From positions 1 through 7,201 of the forward strand of contig JAGWUW010000132.1 in NCBI GenBank assembly GCA_028868235.1: DNA of 7,201 nt, read 5' to 3'. Positions within the stretch are counted from its first letter, which is position 1. Every line of letters starts with the position of its first letter. Below, in pieces: positions 1 to 5,437 of this stretch. This DNA is from Betaproteobacteria bacterium (GTDB lineage: Bacteria > Pseudomonadota > Gammaproteobacteria > Burkholderiales > Rhodocyclaceae). The notes under the pieces are model-generated. The model saw nothing but the letters and a program-made list of their open reading frames with translations. It had not been told where the DNA came from and did not search any database. Made by a program: the position numbers and the translations under genes.

Positions 1-1
1 T

Positions 2-1369
2 TTTTCGAAGATTGAAGCTGGCAAACTGCTGGTCGAGGACATCCCCTTCGATCTCCATCGCCTGATTTCCGATACGCTTAAGCCCCTTGCCCTGCGTGCC
101 CGGGAAAACGGAATCGATGTACTCAACGTCATGCAACCGGATATTCCGCGCTTCGTTCGAGGTGACCCCGGCCGGATACGGCAGGTTCTGGTTAATCTGC
201 TCGGCAACGCCGTCAAATTCACCCAGCAGGGCGAAATCGCCCTGCACACCGAGGTAATCCAGCTACAGGACGGACAGGTGACCCTCCACTTTGCCGTACG
301 CGATACCGGTATAGGTATCGCTCTGGACAAGCAGGAACTGATCTTCGATCCCTTCTCCCAAGAGGATTCGTCGACTACCCGAAAATATGGCGGTACCGGC
401 CTTGGACTATCGATCTGCCGACGTCTCGTTGCCCTGATGGGCGGCAGCATGTGGCTACATAGTGAACTTGGAAAGGGCAGTACCTTCCACTTTTCGCTCC
501 AACTGCAACTCGCTGAAAAATCGAAGCTGGCAGTACCACCAGCATTAGACATCACTGGTCGCCACATACTCATCGTCGACGACAGCAGCACCAATCGCCG
601 TGCGCTACAGGGTATGCTTGCCAGCCTGCATGCCAGCTCGACCGGTGTGGAGTCCGGTGAGGCAGCGTTGGCATTGATGCGGGCGGGACATGAAAGATTC
701 GATTGCATCCTGCTTGATGCCCAGATGCCCCACATAGACGGTTACGAACTGGCGAAACGCCTTCACGACGAGCATACGGATCTACCACCGTTGCTGATGC
801 TCTCCTCAGACGCCCTGCGCGGCGATGCCCTCCGTTGCCAGGAGGCCGGTATCAGTGCTTTCTTTGCCAAGCCGATCACTAGCGACGAACTGCTGGCTGC
901 GCTTGGCCGATTATTCGAACCCCCCGTCGCCAGCCCGGTGCGAGAAGGTAGGTCGCTAGTAACCCGCCATTCCCTTCGAGAATCCCGGCCAGCGTTGAAG
1001 ATATTGTTGGTCGAGGATCATCCGACAAATCAAAAACTGGCCCTTGGTCTGCTCGGTAAGTGGGGACATGACGCGACGCTGGCCAAAAATGGCCAGGAAG
1101 CCCTCGATATCCTCGCGACCCACCAGTTCGACATCGTCCTAATGGACATGCAGATGCCGGTGATGGATGGCATTGAGGCCACTCGACACATCCGTGCCAA
1201 CGAGGTTGCTAGGCAACTGCCGCGTACACCTATCATCGCCATGACGGCAGCTGCCATGCGGGATGACCGGGAGGCCTGCCTTGCCGCCGGCATGGATGAC
1301 TATCTTTCGAAACCGATCAAGGTCAAGGAACTGCAGGCCAAACTAGCTATGTATGCTAGAACTGTCTGA
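2..1369 (+). CDS. Hybrid sensor histidine kinase, C-terminal part (5' end outside window)
   Basis: Two-component hybrid kinase, cut by the left edge; 455 residues are visible. The frame is open from base 2 and begins FSKIEAGKL, which in this family directly follows the dimerisation/phospho-His helices, so the H-box and sensor lie upstream. Next is the HATPase_c domain: N-box around NLLGNAVKFT (about bases 194-223), G1 box DTGIGI (302-319) and G2 box GGTGLGLSI (389-415). Two receiver domains follow. The first (from about 563) has the acidic DD pair, phospho-acceptor Asp in LLDAQMP (716-718) and Lys in FAKP. The second (from about 998) has ED, Asp in LMDMQMP (1145-1147) and Lys in SKP (1310-1312). 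Both receivers keep their key residues and look functional. The protein ends soon after the second receiver with no Hpt domain, so phosphorelay would need a separate Hpt protein (inference). The signal sensed cannot be told. The ATG at 131 is internal, not the start. Confidence 0.95.
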   Translation, partial: FSKIEAGKLLVEDIPFDLHRLISDTLKPLALRARENGIDVLNVMQPDIPRFVRGDPGRIRQVLVNLLGNAVKFTQQGEIALHTEVIQLQDGQVTLHFAVRDTGIGIALDKQELIFDPFSQEDSSTTRKYGGTGLGLSICRRLVALMGGSMWLHSELGKGSTFHFSLQLQLAEKSKLAVPPALDITGRHILIVDDSSTNRRALQGMLASLHASSTGVESGEAALALMRAGHERFDCILLDAQMPHIDGYELAKRLHDEHTDLPPLLMLSSDALRGDALRCQEAGISAFFAKPITSDELLAALGRLFEPPVASPVREGRSLVTRHSLRESRPALKILLVEDHPTNQKLALGLLGKWGHDATLAKNGQEALDILATHQFDIVLMDMQMPVMDGIEATRHIRANEVARQLPRTPIIAMTAAAMRDDREACLAAGMDDYLSKPIKVKELQAKLAMYARTV

Positions 1370-1381
1370 TTCGACGTCGAA
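1370..1381. repeat. 12-bp perfect palindrome after the kinase stop codon
   Basis: TTCGACGTCGAA is a perfect palindrome that starts at the base after the kinase stop codon. It has no loop, so it is a poor hairpin. It could be a protein-binding site or chance. It lies upstream of the probable terminator at 1403-1427. Confidence 0.5.
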
Positions 1382-1402
1382 AATTGTCAGCCGGGGGAGG
1401 GC

Positions 1403-1427
1403 GCCACGAGGTAAACTCGCGGCTTTT
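1403..1427 (+). terminator. Probable intrinsic terminator of the hybrid kinase gene
   Basis: Inverted repeat GCC-A-CGAG, loop GTAAA, CTCG-C-GGC: seven pairs plus one A/C mismatch, followed directly by TTTT. It lies 33 bases after the kinase stop and 35 bases before ttcA. The short U-run makes it a moderate terminator at best. If it works, ttcA is not simply co-transcribed with the kinase gene. No good promoter is visible between this hairpin and ttcA. Confidence 0.5.
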
Positions 1428-1462
1428 CCGATCCGCCAGATGGCCGTCAGCCGTCACCGACC

Positions 1463-2326
1463 ATGAACAGTTCGAACACTCTGCAAAAGCTCCGCAAATT
1501 CCTCGAAGGCCGCACCGGCAAGGCCATCATCGACTACAACATGATCGAGGATGGCGATACGGTGCTCGTCTGTGTCTCTGGCGGAAAAGATTCCTACACG
1601 TTGCTCGCCATGCTGATGGCCCTCCAGCAACGCGCACCAGTCAAGTTCCGCCTGATCGCTATGAACCTCGACCAGAAGCAGCCGGGATTCCCGGCCGAGG
1701 TTCTGCCCAACTATTTCAAGTCGATCGGCATTGATTACCGCATCATTGAGTCCGATACTTATTCCATCGTCAAGGACAAGATTCCAGAGGGTAAGACCAC
1801 CTGTTCGCTCTGCTCCCGCTTGCGCCGGGGAATCATCTACCGTACCGCCAAGGAACTGGGTGCCAACAAGATCGCCCTTGGCCATCATCGTGACGACATG
1901 GTCCATACGTTGTTCCTGAACCTGCTGTTCGGCGGCAAGATCAAGGCCATGCCGCCCAAACTGGTGACCGACGACAAGGCCCACGTCGTCATCCGACCGC
2001 TGGCCTATTGCTCGGAGGCCGATATCGCAAAATTCGCCCGCGGCATGGAATTCCCGATCATTCCGTGCAACCTGTGCGGCTCGCAGGACAACATGCAGCG
2101 GCAGAAGATCCGTGAAATGATGCAGGAGTGGGATAAACGCTATCCCGGCCGTACCGAATCGGTATTCACCGCCATGCAGAATGTTGTCCCATCCCATCTG
2201 GCAGACTTGGATCTCTTCGATTTCCGCGGTCTGACGCTCGACACTCCGGTTGAAGAAGGCGACATTGCCTTTGACGCGCCGGAACTGATCATGGCGGGCA
2301 CCATTCCAGTAAGTCTAAAAGCATAA
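1463..2326 (+). CDS. ttcA: tRNA 2-thiocytidine(32) synthetase TtcA
   Basis: TtcA thiolates cytidine 32 in the anticodon loop of certain tRNAs, using ATP to activate the base and an oxygen-sensitive 4Fe-4S cluster (family knowledge); it acts in the cytosol. The 287-residue product carries the PP-loop SGGKDS at residues 39-44. It also has the cluster CxxC in [12 protein letters not shown] (Cys114, Cys117), GHHRDD at 140-145, and a second CxxC in PCNLCGSQ (Cys202, Cys205), one of which should supply the third cluster ligand. The C-terminal part, including YPGR and QNVVPSHL, closely matches the enterobacterial protein as I recall it. Length is slightly shorter than the roughly 311 residues of E. 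coli TtcA, mainly at the termini. The start at 1463 fits the family N-terminus; no Shine-Dalgarno is visible in front of it. It is separated from the kinase by a probable terminator and is followed by the cyclase-FHA gene after 68 bases. Confidence 0.97.
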   Translation: MNSSNTLQKLRKFLEGRTGKAIIDYNMIEDGDTVLVCVSGGKDSYTLLAMLMALQQRAPVKFRLIAMNLDQKQPGFPAEVLPNYFKSIGIDYRIIESDTYSIVKDKIPEGKTTCSLCSRLRRGIIYRTAKELGANKIALGHHRDDMVHTLFLNLLFGGKIKAMPPKLVTDDKAHVVIRPLAYCSEADIAKFARGMEFPIIPCNLCGSQDNMQRQKIREMMQEWDKRYPGRTESVFTAMQNVVPSHLADLDLFDFRGLTLDTPVEEGDIAFDAPELIMAGTIPVSLKA

Positions 2327-2349
2327 TGCATAATCCCGACAGGTCAGCA

Positions 2350-2355
2350 TATAAT
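2350..2355 (+). promoter_or_regulatory. Candidate -10 box (TATAAT) for the cyclase-FHA gene
   Basis: A perfect TATAAT lies 39 bases upstream of the cyclase ATG, in the 68-base gap after ttcA. The hexamer 17 bases upstream, TGCATA at 2327-2332, matches TTGACA in only three positions, so the -35 is weak and an activator may be needed (inference). There is no extended -10 TG. It suggests the cyclase gene can be transcribed separately from ttcA. Confidence 0.45.
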
Positions 2356-2394
2356 CAGCTTCCGATATTTACTTTTTTCTGGTCCTTGTAGTCG

Positions 2395-3300
2395 ATGAGC
2401 GCCACGCAACGTAGATTAACCGTCATGTTCGCCGATGTTTCCGGCAGTACGGCGCTTTTCGAAAAGCTGGGCGACAGAGAAGCCATGCATGCTGTCGAGC
2501 GTTGCCTGAAGCGGATGAAACGCTCGATCGACGGTTACAAAGGCAAGACCGTCCAAATCGTCGGCGACGAGTTATTGGCTGCCTTCGATACGGCCGAAGA
2601 AGCATGCCAGGCAGCCATCGACATGCAGCAGCGCATTGCCGATCTGCCACCGGTTTCCGGTCTCAAACTCACCATCCGGATTGGCCTCCACAGCGGCGTC
2701 GTCACCGAAGGTGAAGACAAGCTGAGCGGTCCAGCCGTCAACTCGGCAGCCCGCATTGCAGGCATCGCACGTCGGGATCAAATTCTGTGCAGTTCGGAAC
2801 TAGTCAGCGAGTTACCGCAGCCCGGGGTAATCGCGGTGGATGCCATGCCAAAACTCGGTACGGTGGCCGAAAACGGGGTTGATTTTGCGCTCTATCAGAT
2901 TCATTGGCCAAGTTACCAGGGCGGGTCGTACCCAAACTCGACTTTTGGTCCACAAAGCCATCTAGCAAATCCGCCTGTCGATCGGCTGTGTGTTCGCTAT
3001 CGCGGCAAGGCCTTTCTGGTCGATGAGAAGACTCCTGTGCTGACTATCGGTCGAGACCTCGCCTGTAAACTGACCATCGACGACCGCAAGGCATCCCGGC
3101 AACACGCACGGGTCGAACGCCGTAACGATGGTTTCTATTTGATCGACACCAGCACCAACGGCACCTTCGTAACGCTTAGCGGGCGCCAGGAAGTTATGGT
3201 TCGTCGCCACGAGATGCAACTCGACGGTAAAGGTAAGGTTAGCTTCGGCGCCTCATCCAATGACCCACAATCTGACTTAGCAGATTTCGAGCACCTGTAA
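2395..3300 (+). CDS. Class III nucleotide cyclase domain fused to an FHA domain
   Basis: This 301-residue cytosolic protein has two domains. Residues about 5-168 form a class III adenylate/guanylate cyclase domain that begins at the N-terminus with no membrane or sensor part. The metal-binding aspartates are Asp14 (FADVSGST) and Asp58 (VGDELLAAF); the transition-state Asn116 and Arg120 are in VNSAARI. The usual purine-selecting Lys is Gln54 (in TVQIVGDE), and the position of the partner Asp/Thr is Lys109, so the substrate is uncertain. A linker rich in Ser, Pro and Gly (about 172-194) leads to an FHA domain (about 198-290), with GR at 219-220, SRQH at 234-237 and TNGT at 254-257, the phospho-threonine-binding signature. 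A likely reading is cyclic-nucleotide synthesis controlled or localised by binding a phosphorylated partner (inference). No Ser/Thr kinase gene is in the window. The ATG at 2395 is the natural start, but no Shine-Dalgarno precedes it. It converges with the PsiF-like gene. Confidence 0.9.
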   Translation: MSATQRRLTVMFADVSGSTALFEKLGDREAMHAVERCLKRMKRSIDGYKGKTVQIVGDELLAAFDTAEEACQAAIDMQQRIADLPPVSGLKLTIRIGLHSGVVTEGEDKLSGPAVNSAARIAGIARRDQILCSSELVSELPQPGVIAVDAMPKLGTVAENGVDFALYQIHWPSYQGGSYPNSTFGPQSHLANPPVDRLCVRYRGKAFLVDEKTPVLTIGRDLACKLTIDDRKASRQHARVERRNDGFYLIDTSTNGTFVTLSGRQEVMVRRHEMQLDGKGKVSFGASSNDPQSDLADFEHL

Positions 3301-3305
3301 ACGGT

Positions 3306-3331
3306 AATCGGCCATCCTCAGATAGCCGATT
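3306..3331. terminator. Weak hairpin between convergent genes
   Basis: AATCGGC at 3306-3312 pairs with GCCGATT at 3325-3331: a 7-bp stem with a 12-base loop, in the 50-base gap between the cyclase-FHA stop and the PsiF-like stop. Neither strand has a T-run after it, so it is not a classical intrinsic terminator. It may act with Rho or protect 3' ends from both sides. Its position between two convergent stops is the main support. Confidence 0.35.
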
Positions 3332-3350
3332 GGGGGTAAATCCGTTTGCT

Positions 3351-3608
3351 TTACTTGGCGGCAGCGTCAGCCGAGCACTTCTTCATAAAGCTGTTCTTGG
3401 CGGCACCAGCCAGCTTCTTTTCCTTGGCTTTCGTTGCGCATTCGGCATTTTCCGGAGTTGCACCGGAATCAGCCTGGCACTTTTTCATGAAGCTATTCTT
3501 GGCGGCACCAGCCAGCTTTTTCTCAGCGGCACGGGCAGCGCAATCGTCAGCAGCATAAACAGCATTGGCGGAAAATGCGACGAGAAGCAGAGCAATCAGT
3601 TTCTTCAT
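3351..3608 (-). CDS. Small secreted protein with two PsiF-type repeats
   Basis: An 85-residue precursor. The N-terminus is a clear Sec signal peptide: MKK, a hydrophobic stretch LIALLLVAF, then ANAVYA with cleavage probably near residue 19-20. The mature part of about 65 residues contains two copies of a Cys-bounded unit, Cys23-Cys44 and Cys57-Cys78. Each ends in the identical 16-residue stretch EKKLAGAAKNSFMKKC and they are joined by a Pro/Glu-containing linker. This resembles the PsiF repeat family, named after an E. coli phosphate-starvation-inducible gene; the molecular function is not known. The paired cysteines, spaced 21 residues apart in each unit, suggest one disulfide per repeat in the periplasm (inference). 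A Shine-Dalgarno GGGGA (3617-3621) stands 8 bases before the ATG. It lies 50 bases downstream of hprK on the same strand, with a candidate promoter of its own. No Pho box was recognised, so phosphate control is not shown here. Confidence 0.88.
   Translation of the reverse strand: MKKLIALLLVAFSANAVYAADDCAARAAEKKLAGAAKNSFMKKCQADSGATPENAECATKAKEKKLAGAAKNSFMKKCSADAAAK
3375..3527. repeat. Intragenic direct repeat, 102-base period, in the PsiF-like gene
   Basis: The segment at about 3375-3425 recurs at about 3477-3527. The best-conserved core is 23 identical bases at 3394-3416 and 3496-3518. The offset of 102 bases is 34 codons, so the frame is kept. The encoded 16-residue units are identical, while some third positions differ between copies (for example TTC/TTT and ATA/ATG within the surrounding segment). 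This suggests a duplication held by selection rather than a very recent copy. Confidence 0.85.
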
Positions 3609-3646
3609 TTTGGATGTCCCCGTAGTTGGAAAAAAAACGCTGACGT

Positions 3647-3675
3647 ACTATCGGTCATTCATGTGTCATCGTCAA
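3647..3675 (-). promoter_or_regulatory. Candidate sigma-70 promoter of the PsiF-like gene, inside hprK
   Basis: On the minus strand TTGACG (3670-3675) and GATAGT (3647-3652) are separated by exactly 17 bases. The -35 matches the consensus at five of six positions and the -10 at four of six. The -35 lies within the last codons of hprK and the -10 just beyond its stop. The start of transcription would fall near 3640, giving a leader of about 30 bases that contains an 8-base T-run (3630-3637) and the GGGGA ribosome site. Confidence 0.45.
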
Positions 3676-4594
3676 GCATCATGCGCTGCTGGCGATCCAT
3701 GAAATCCTGCAGGCTGTCGATACCGCGTAATTGAAGGATAGTATTGCGTACCGCCGCCTCCAGCAGCACGGCCAAGTTGCGACCGGCGGCGACTGGAATC
3801 ACCACTTTCCGCACCGGTACGCCGAGCACTTCCTGAGTCTGGGCATCGAGTGGCAGACGCGGTGCATCGCTGGCCGCCGCGGTTTTCTGCAGATGGACGA
3901 TCAGCTTGAGCTTCATTTTCCGGCGCGAAGCCGTTTCGCCAAAAATGGTCCGAATATTCAGCAAGCCGAGGCCGCGAACTTCCAGAAAATCGCGCAACAT
4001 ACCGGGGCAACGACCTTCGATGGTGGTCGGTGCAATACGAGCCATCTCGACCACGTCGTCAGCCACCAAGCCATGGCCGCGTGAAATGAGCTCCAGCGCC
4101 AGCTCGGACTTACCGACCCCGGAATCACCGGTAATCAGAACCCCCATGCCGAGTACGTCCATGAACACGCCGTGCAGGCTAATCGTATCGGCAAGCCGGG
4201 CCGACAGATAGATACGTAGCAGATCGATGACGGCAGAGCAGGGCTTGGGAGAAAAAATAAGCGGCGTACCCGTCTGGGCACAGGTTTCGGCGACCTGCGG
4301 CGGGGGCGTCAGACCATCTGCAACGATAACTGCGGGCGGCTGCGCATTGAGCAAATCGGCGAACATCTGCCCAAAACGGCGCTCCCCGATACGCAGCGCC
4401 CAGTCATATTCGGCCAGGCCAAGCACCTGCAAACGCTCAGGATGGATGATGTTGATGTGACCTACCAGGTCGGCACCGTAGCTATTCGAGCCTTTGATCT
4501 CAATTCGTCGGTCTGCATCCTGACCGATGTGCCAGTTTAATAGCAGCTTTTCGCGGTTGTCCTCGTAAAGCCGAACTAGGTTTACGTGACGCAT
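3659..4594 (-). CDS. hprK: HPr kinase/phosphorylase
   Basis: HprK phosphorylates, and in reverse dephosphorylates, a serine of HPr-type phosphocarriers. In proteobacteria it belongs to the regulatory nitrogen-PTS rather than to sugar catabolite repression (family knowledge). The 311-residue length is typical. The N-terminal domain (about 1-130) begins with LYEDNREKL. The catalytic domain has the conserved His141 in SLHGVFMD, the Walker A loop GDSGVGKS (156-163), Asp179-Asp180 in LVADDVVE, and the HprK signature EVRGLGLLNIR (205-215). A further conserved C-terminal block, VPVRKVVIPVAAGRN, follows. All key residues are present, so it looks active. The start lies 9 bases after the ptsN stop, so translational coupling is likely; only a weak GAG precedes the ATG. 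Its HPr/NPr substrate gene is not in this window. It is followed by the PsiF-like gene, not by rapZ, which often follows hprK in betaproteobacteria. Confidence 0.97.
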   Translation of the reverse strand: MRHVNLVRLYEDNREKLLLNWHIGQDADRRIEIKGSNSYGADLVGHINIIHPERLQVLGLAEYDWALRIGERRFGQMFADLLNAQPPAVIVADGLTPPPQVAETCAQTGTPLIFSPKPCSAVIDLLRIYLSARLADTISLHGVFMDVLGMGVLITGDSGVGKSELALELISRGHGLVADDVVEMARIAPTTIEGRCPGMLRDFLEVRGLGLLNIRTIFGETASRRKMKLKLIVHLQKTAAASDAPRLPLDAQTQEVLGVPVRKVVIPVAAGRNLAVLLEAAVRNTILQLRGIDSLQDFMDRQQRMMLDDDT

Positions 4595-4603
4595 AATGCT
4601 GAC

Positions 4604-5050
4604 TCAGGACTGAAACAGGGAGAGAATTGCCGCAGGATCGATGGCAGCTTGTAGTTTTTCACGGAAGGTACGATCAGAAAAACGCTGGGCAAGTTCCGAC
4701 AAAATCTGGAGATGTTGTTCGGTTGCCTGCTCAGGAACGAGCAGCACGAACAACAAGTCGACTGGCCTGCCATCAGGAGAGTCGAAGGGAACCGGGGTCG
4801 TCAGGCGCAGAAAGGCGCCGGCAGCCTGCTTGAGTCCCTTGATGCGACCATGCGGAATCGCAACACCTTGCCCCAAACCGGTGGAACCGAGTTTTTCGCG
4901 GGCAAAAAGACTATCGAAAATAATCGAACGAGCTAATCCGAGACGTCCTTCGAAAAGTATGCCGGCTTGCTCGAAAACACGTTTCTTGCTGCTGGCATCC
5001 AGATTCAATATAACCTGGTCGACGCTCAGAAGATTGTTAAGAGGGTTCAT
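4604..5050 (-). CDS. ptsN: PTS IIA-like nitrogen-regulatory protein (EIIA-Ntr)
   Basis: PtsN is the terminal phosphate acceptor of the nitrogen-PTS (PtsP - NPr - PtsN). It regulates potassium transport, stress responses and metabolism by binding partner proteins, and has no sugar permease of its own (family knowledge). The 148-residue protein is one PTS EIIA type-2 domain. The phospho-accepting His67 is in GVAIPHGR, preceded by the conserved FAREKLGSTGLG, and VDLLFVLLVPE follows in the core. The start at 5050 (MNPLNNLLSV) matches the family N-terminus. A longer reading from a TTG at 5095 would run through the terminator hairpin at 5068-5089 and is rejected. No Shine-Dalgarno is visible: the 17 bases before the ATG are T/C-rich. 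Being next to hprK suggests that HprK and PtsN act in the same regulatory branch. Confidence 0.96.
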   Translation of the reverse strand: MNPLNNLLSVDQVILNLDASSKKRVFEQAGILFEGRLGLARSIIFDSLFAREKLGSTGLGQGVAIPHGRIKGLKQAAGAFLRLTTPVPFDSPDGRPVDLLFVLLVPEQATEQHLQILSELAQRFSDRTFREKLQAAIDPAAILSLFQS

Positions 5051-5055
5051 AGGAG

Positions 5056-5089
5056 TGGATAAAACAAGGCCGCAGCCTGAGCTGCGGCC
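5056..5089 (-). terminator. Strong intrinsic terminator between hpf and ptsN
   Basis: Read on the minus strand, GGCCGCAGC, loop TCAG, GCTGCGGCC form a perfect 9-bp GC-rich stem with a tetraloop (5068-5089), followed by TTGTTTTAT. It begins 9 bases after the hpf stop and ends within about 6 bases of the ptsN start codon context. This is a textbook intrinsic terminator in the middle of a same-strand gene run, so it probably attenuates ptsN-hprK rather than ending the operon entirely. Confidence 0.88.
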
Positions 5090-5098
5090 AGTCAACGC

Positions 5099-5422
5099 TT
5101 ATTCAGCGTCATGCAATCCCGGCTTTTCACCACGATGGTGATCCTGGACCTTTTGCTTGTATTTCTGAACCTGGCGGTCCAGCTTGTCGAACATCGCATC
5201 GATGGCGGCGTAGAGATCGTCGCCGGACTCTTCGACATGCATGTCCTTGCCCGGAACGTGAACGGTGACTTCAGCCTTCTGCTTCAGCTTTTCAACAGAC
5301 AAAACCACGTTGACGCCAGTCACTTTGTCGAAGTGACGGACCACGGGGTCGAGCTTGTTTTCCACGTATTCGCGCAGGGCGGGGGTAACTTCGATGTGGT
5401 GACCACTGATCTGCAGATTCAC
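5099..5422 (-). CDS. hpf: Ribosome hibernation-promoting factor, short form (HPF/YhbH, sigma-54 modulation family)
   Basis: HPF binds the 30S decoding region in stationary phase and helps convert 70S ribosomes to inactive 100S dimers; the family was first named as sigma-54 modulation proteins because of its position next to rpoN. The 107-residue product has the typical start [20 protein letters not shown], the core [21 protein letters not shown], and the conserved [21 protein letters not shown] (about residues 69-89). It lacks the extra C-terminal dimerisation domain of long-form HPF, so it is the short type. The start codon is GTG (5420-5422), supported by an AGGAG six bases upstream in a purine-rich run, the strongest ribosome site in the window. 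It begins 15 bases after the rpoN stop and is followed by a strong terminator. Confidence 0.95.
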   Translation of the reverse strand: MNLQISGHHIEVTPALREYVENKLDPVVRHFDKVTGVNVVLSVEKLKQKAEVTVHVPGKDMHVEESGDDLYAAIDAMFDKLDRQVQKYKQKVQDHHRGEKPGLHDAE

Positions 5423-5428
5423 TTTTTT

Positions 5429-5433
5429 CTCCT
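5429..5433 (-). promoter_or_regulatory. Strong Shine-Dalgarno that decides the GTG start of hpf
   Basis: AGGAG on the minus strand, within a GAGAGAGGAG run, six bases before the GTG at 5420-5422. It lies wholly in the 15-base gap after rpoN and fixes the hpf start at the non-ATG codon. Confidence 0.85.
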
Positions 5434-5437
5434 CTCT

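Noticed and set aside
1384..1417. TTGTCA and TAAACT as a promoter for ttcA
   Set aside because: The spacing is 22 bases, too long for sigma-70, and the TAAACT lies in the loop and stem of the probable terminator.
1454..2197. 247-codon open frame on the - strand opposite ttcA
   Set aside because: It lies wholly over the well-supported ttcA gene, with no promoter, ribosome site or recognisable domain.
2321..2334. Tandem GCATAAT repeat at the end of ttcA
   Set aside because: Two 7-base copies overlapping a stop codon are readily explained by chance.
3475..3490. TGGCAC resembling the -24 half of a sigma-54 promoter
   Set aside because: The required TTGC-type -12 element at the right distance is absent and the site is inside the PsiF-like coding region.
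3630..3657. Intrinsic terminator for hprK (T-run on the minus strand)
   Set aside because: The only stem before the 8-base T-run has four pairs with a 9-base loop, too weak; the region is better explained as the promoter and leader of the PsiF-like gene.
3330..3734. 134-codon open frame on the + strand over the PsiF-like gene and the hprK end
   Set aside because: Its repeats are only the antisense image of the PsiF repeats, and it runs through the hprK 3' end.
5051..5095. Upstream TTG start extending ptsN by 15 residues
   Set aside because: The extension is encoded by the terminator hairpin itself and matches nothing in the PtsN family; the ATG at 5050 fits.
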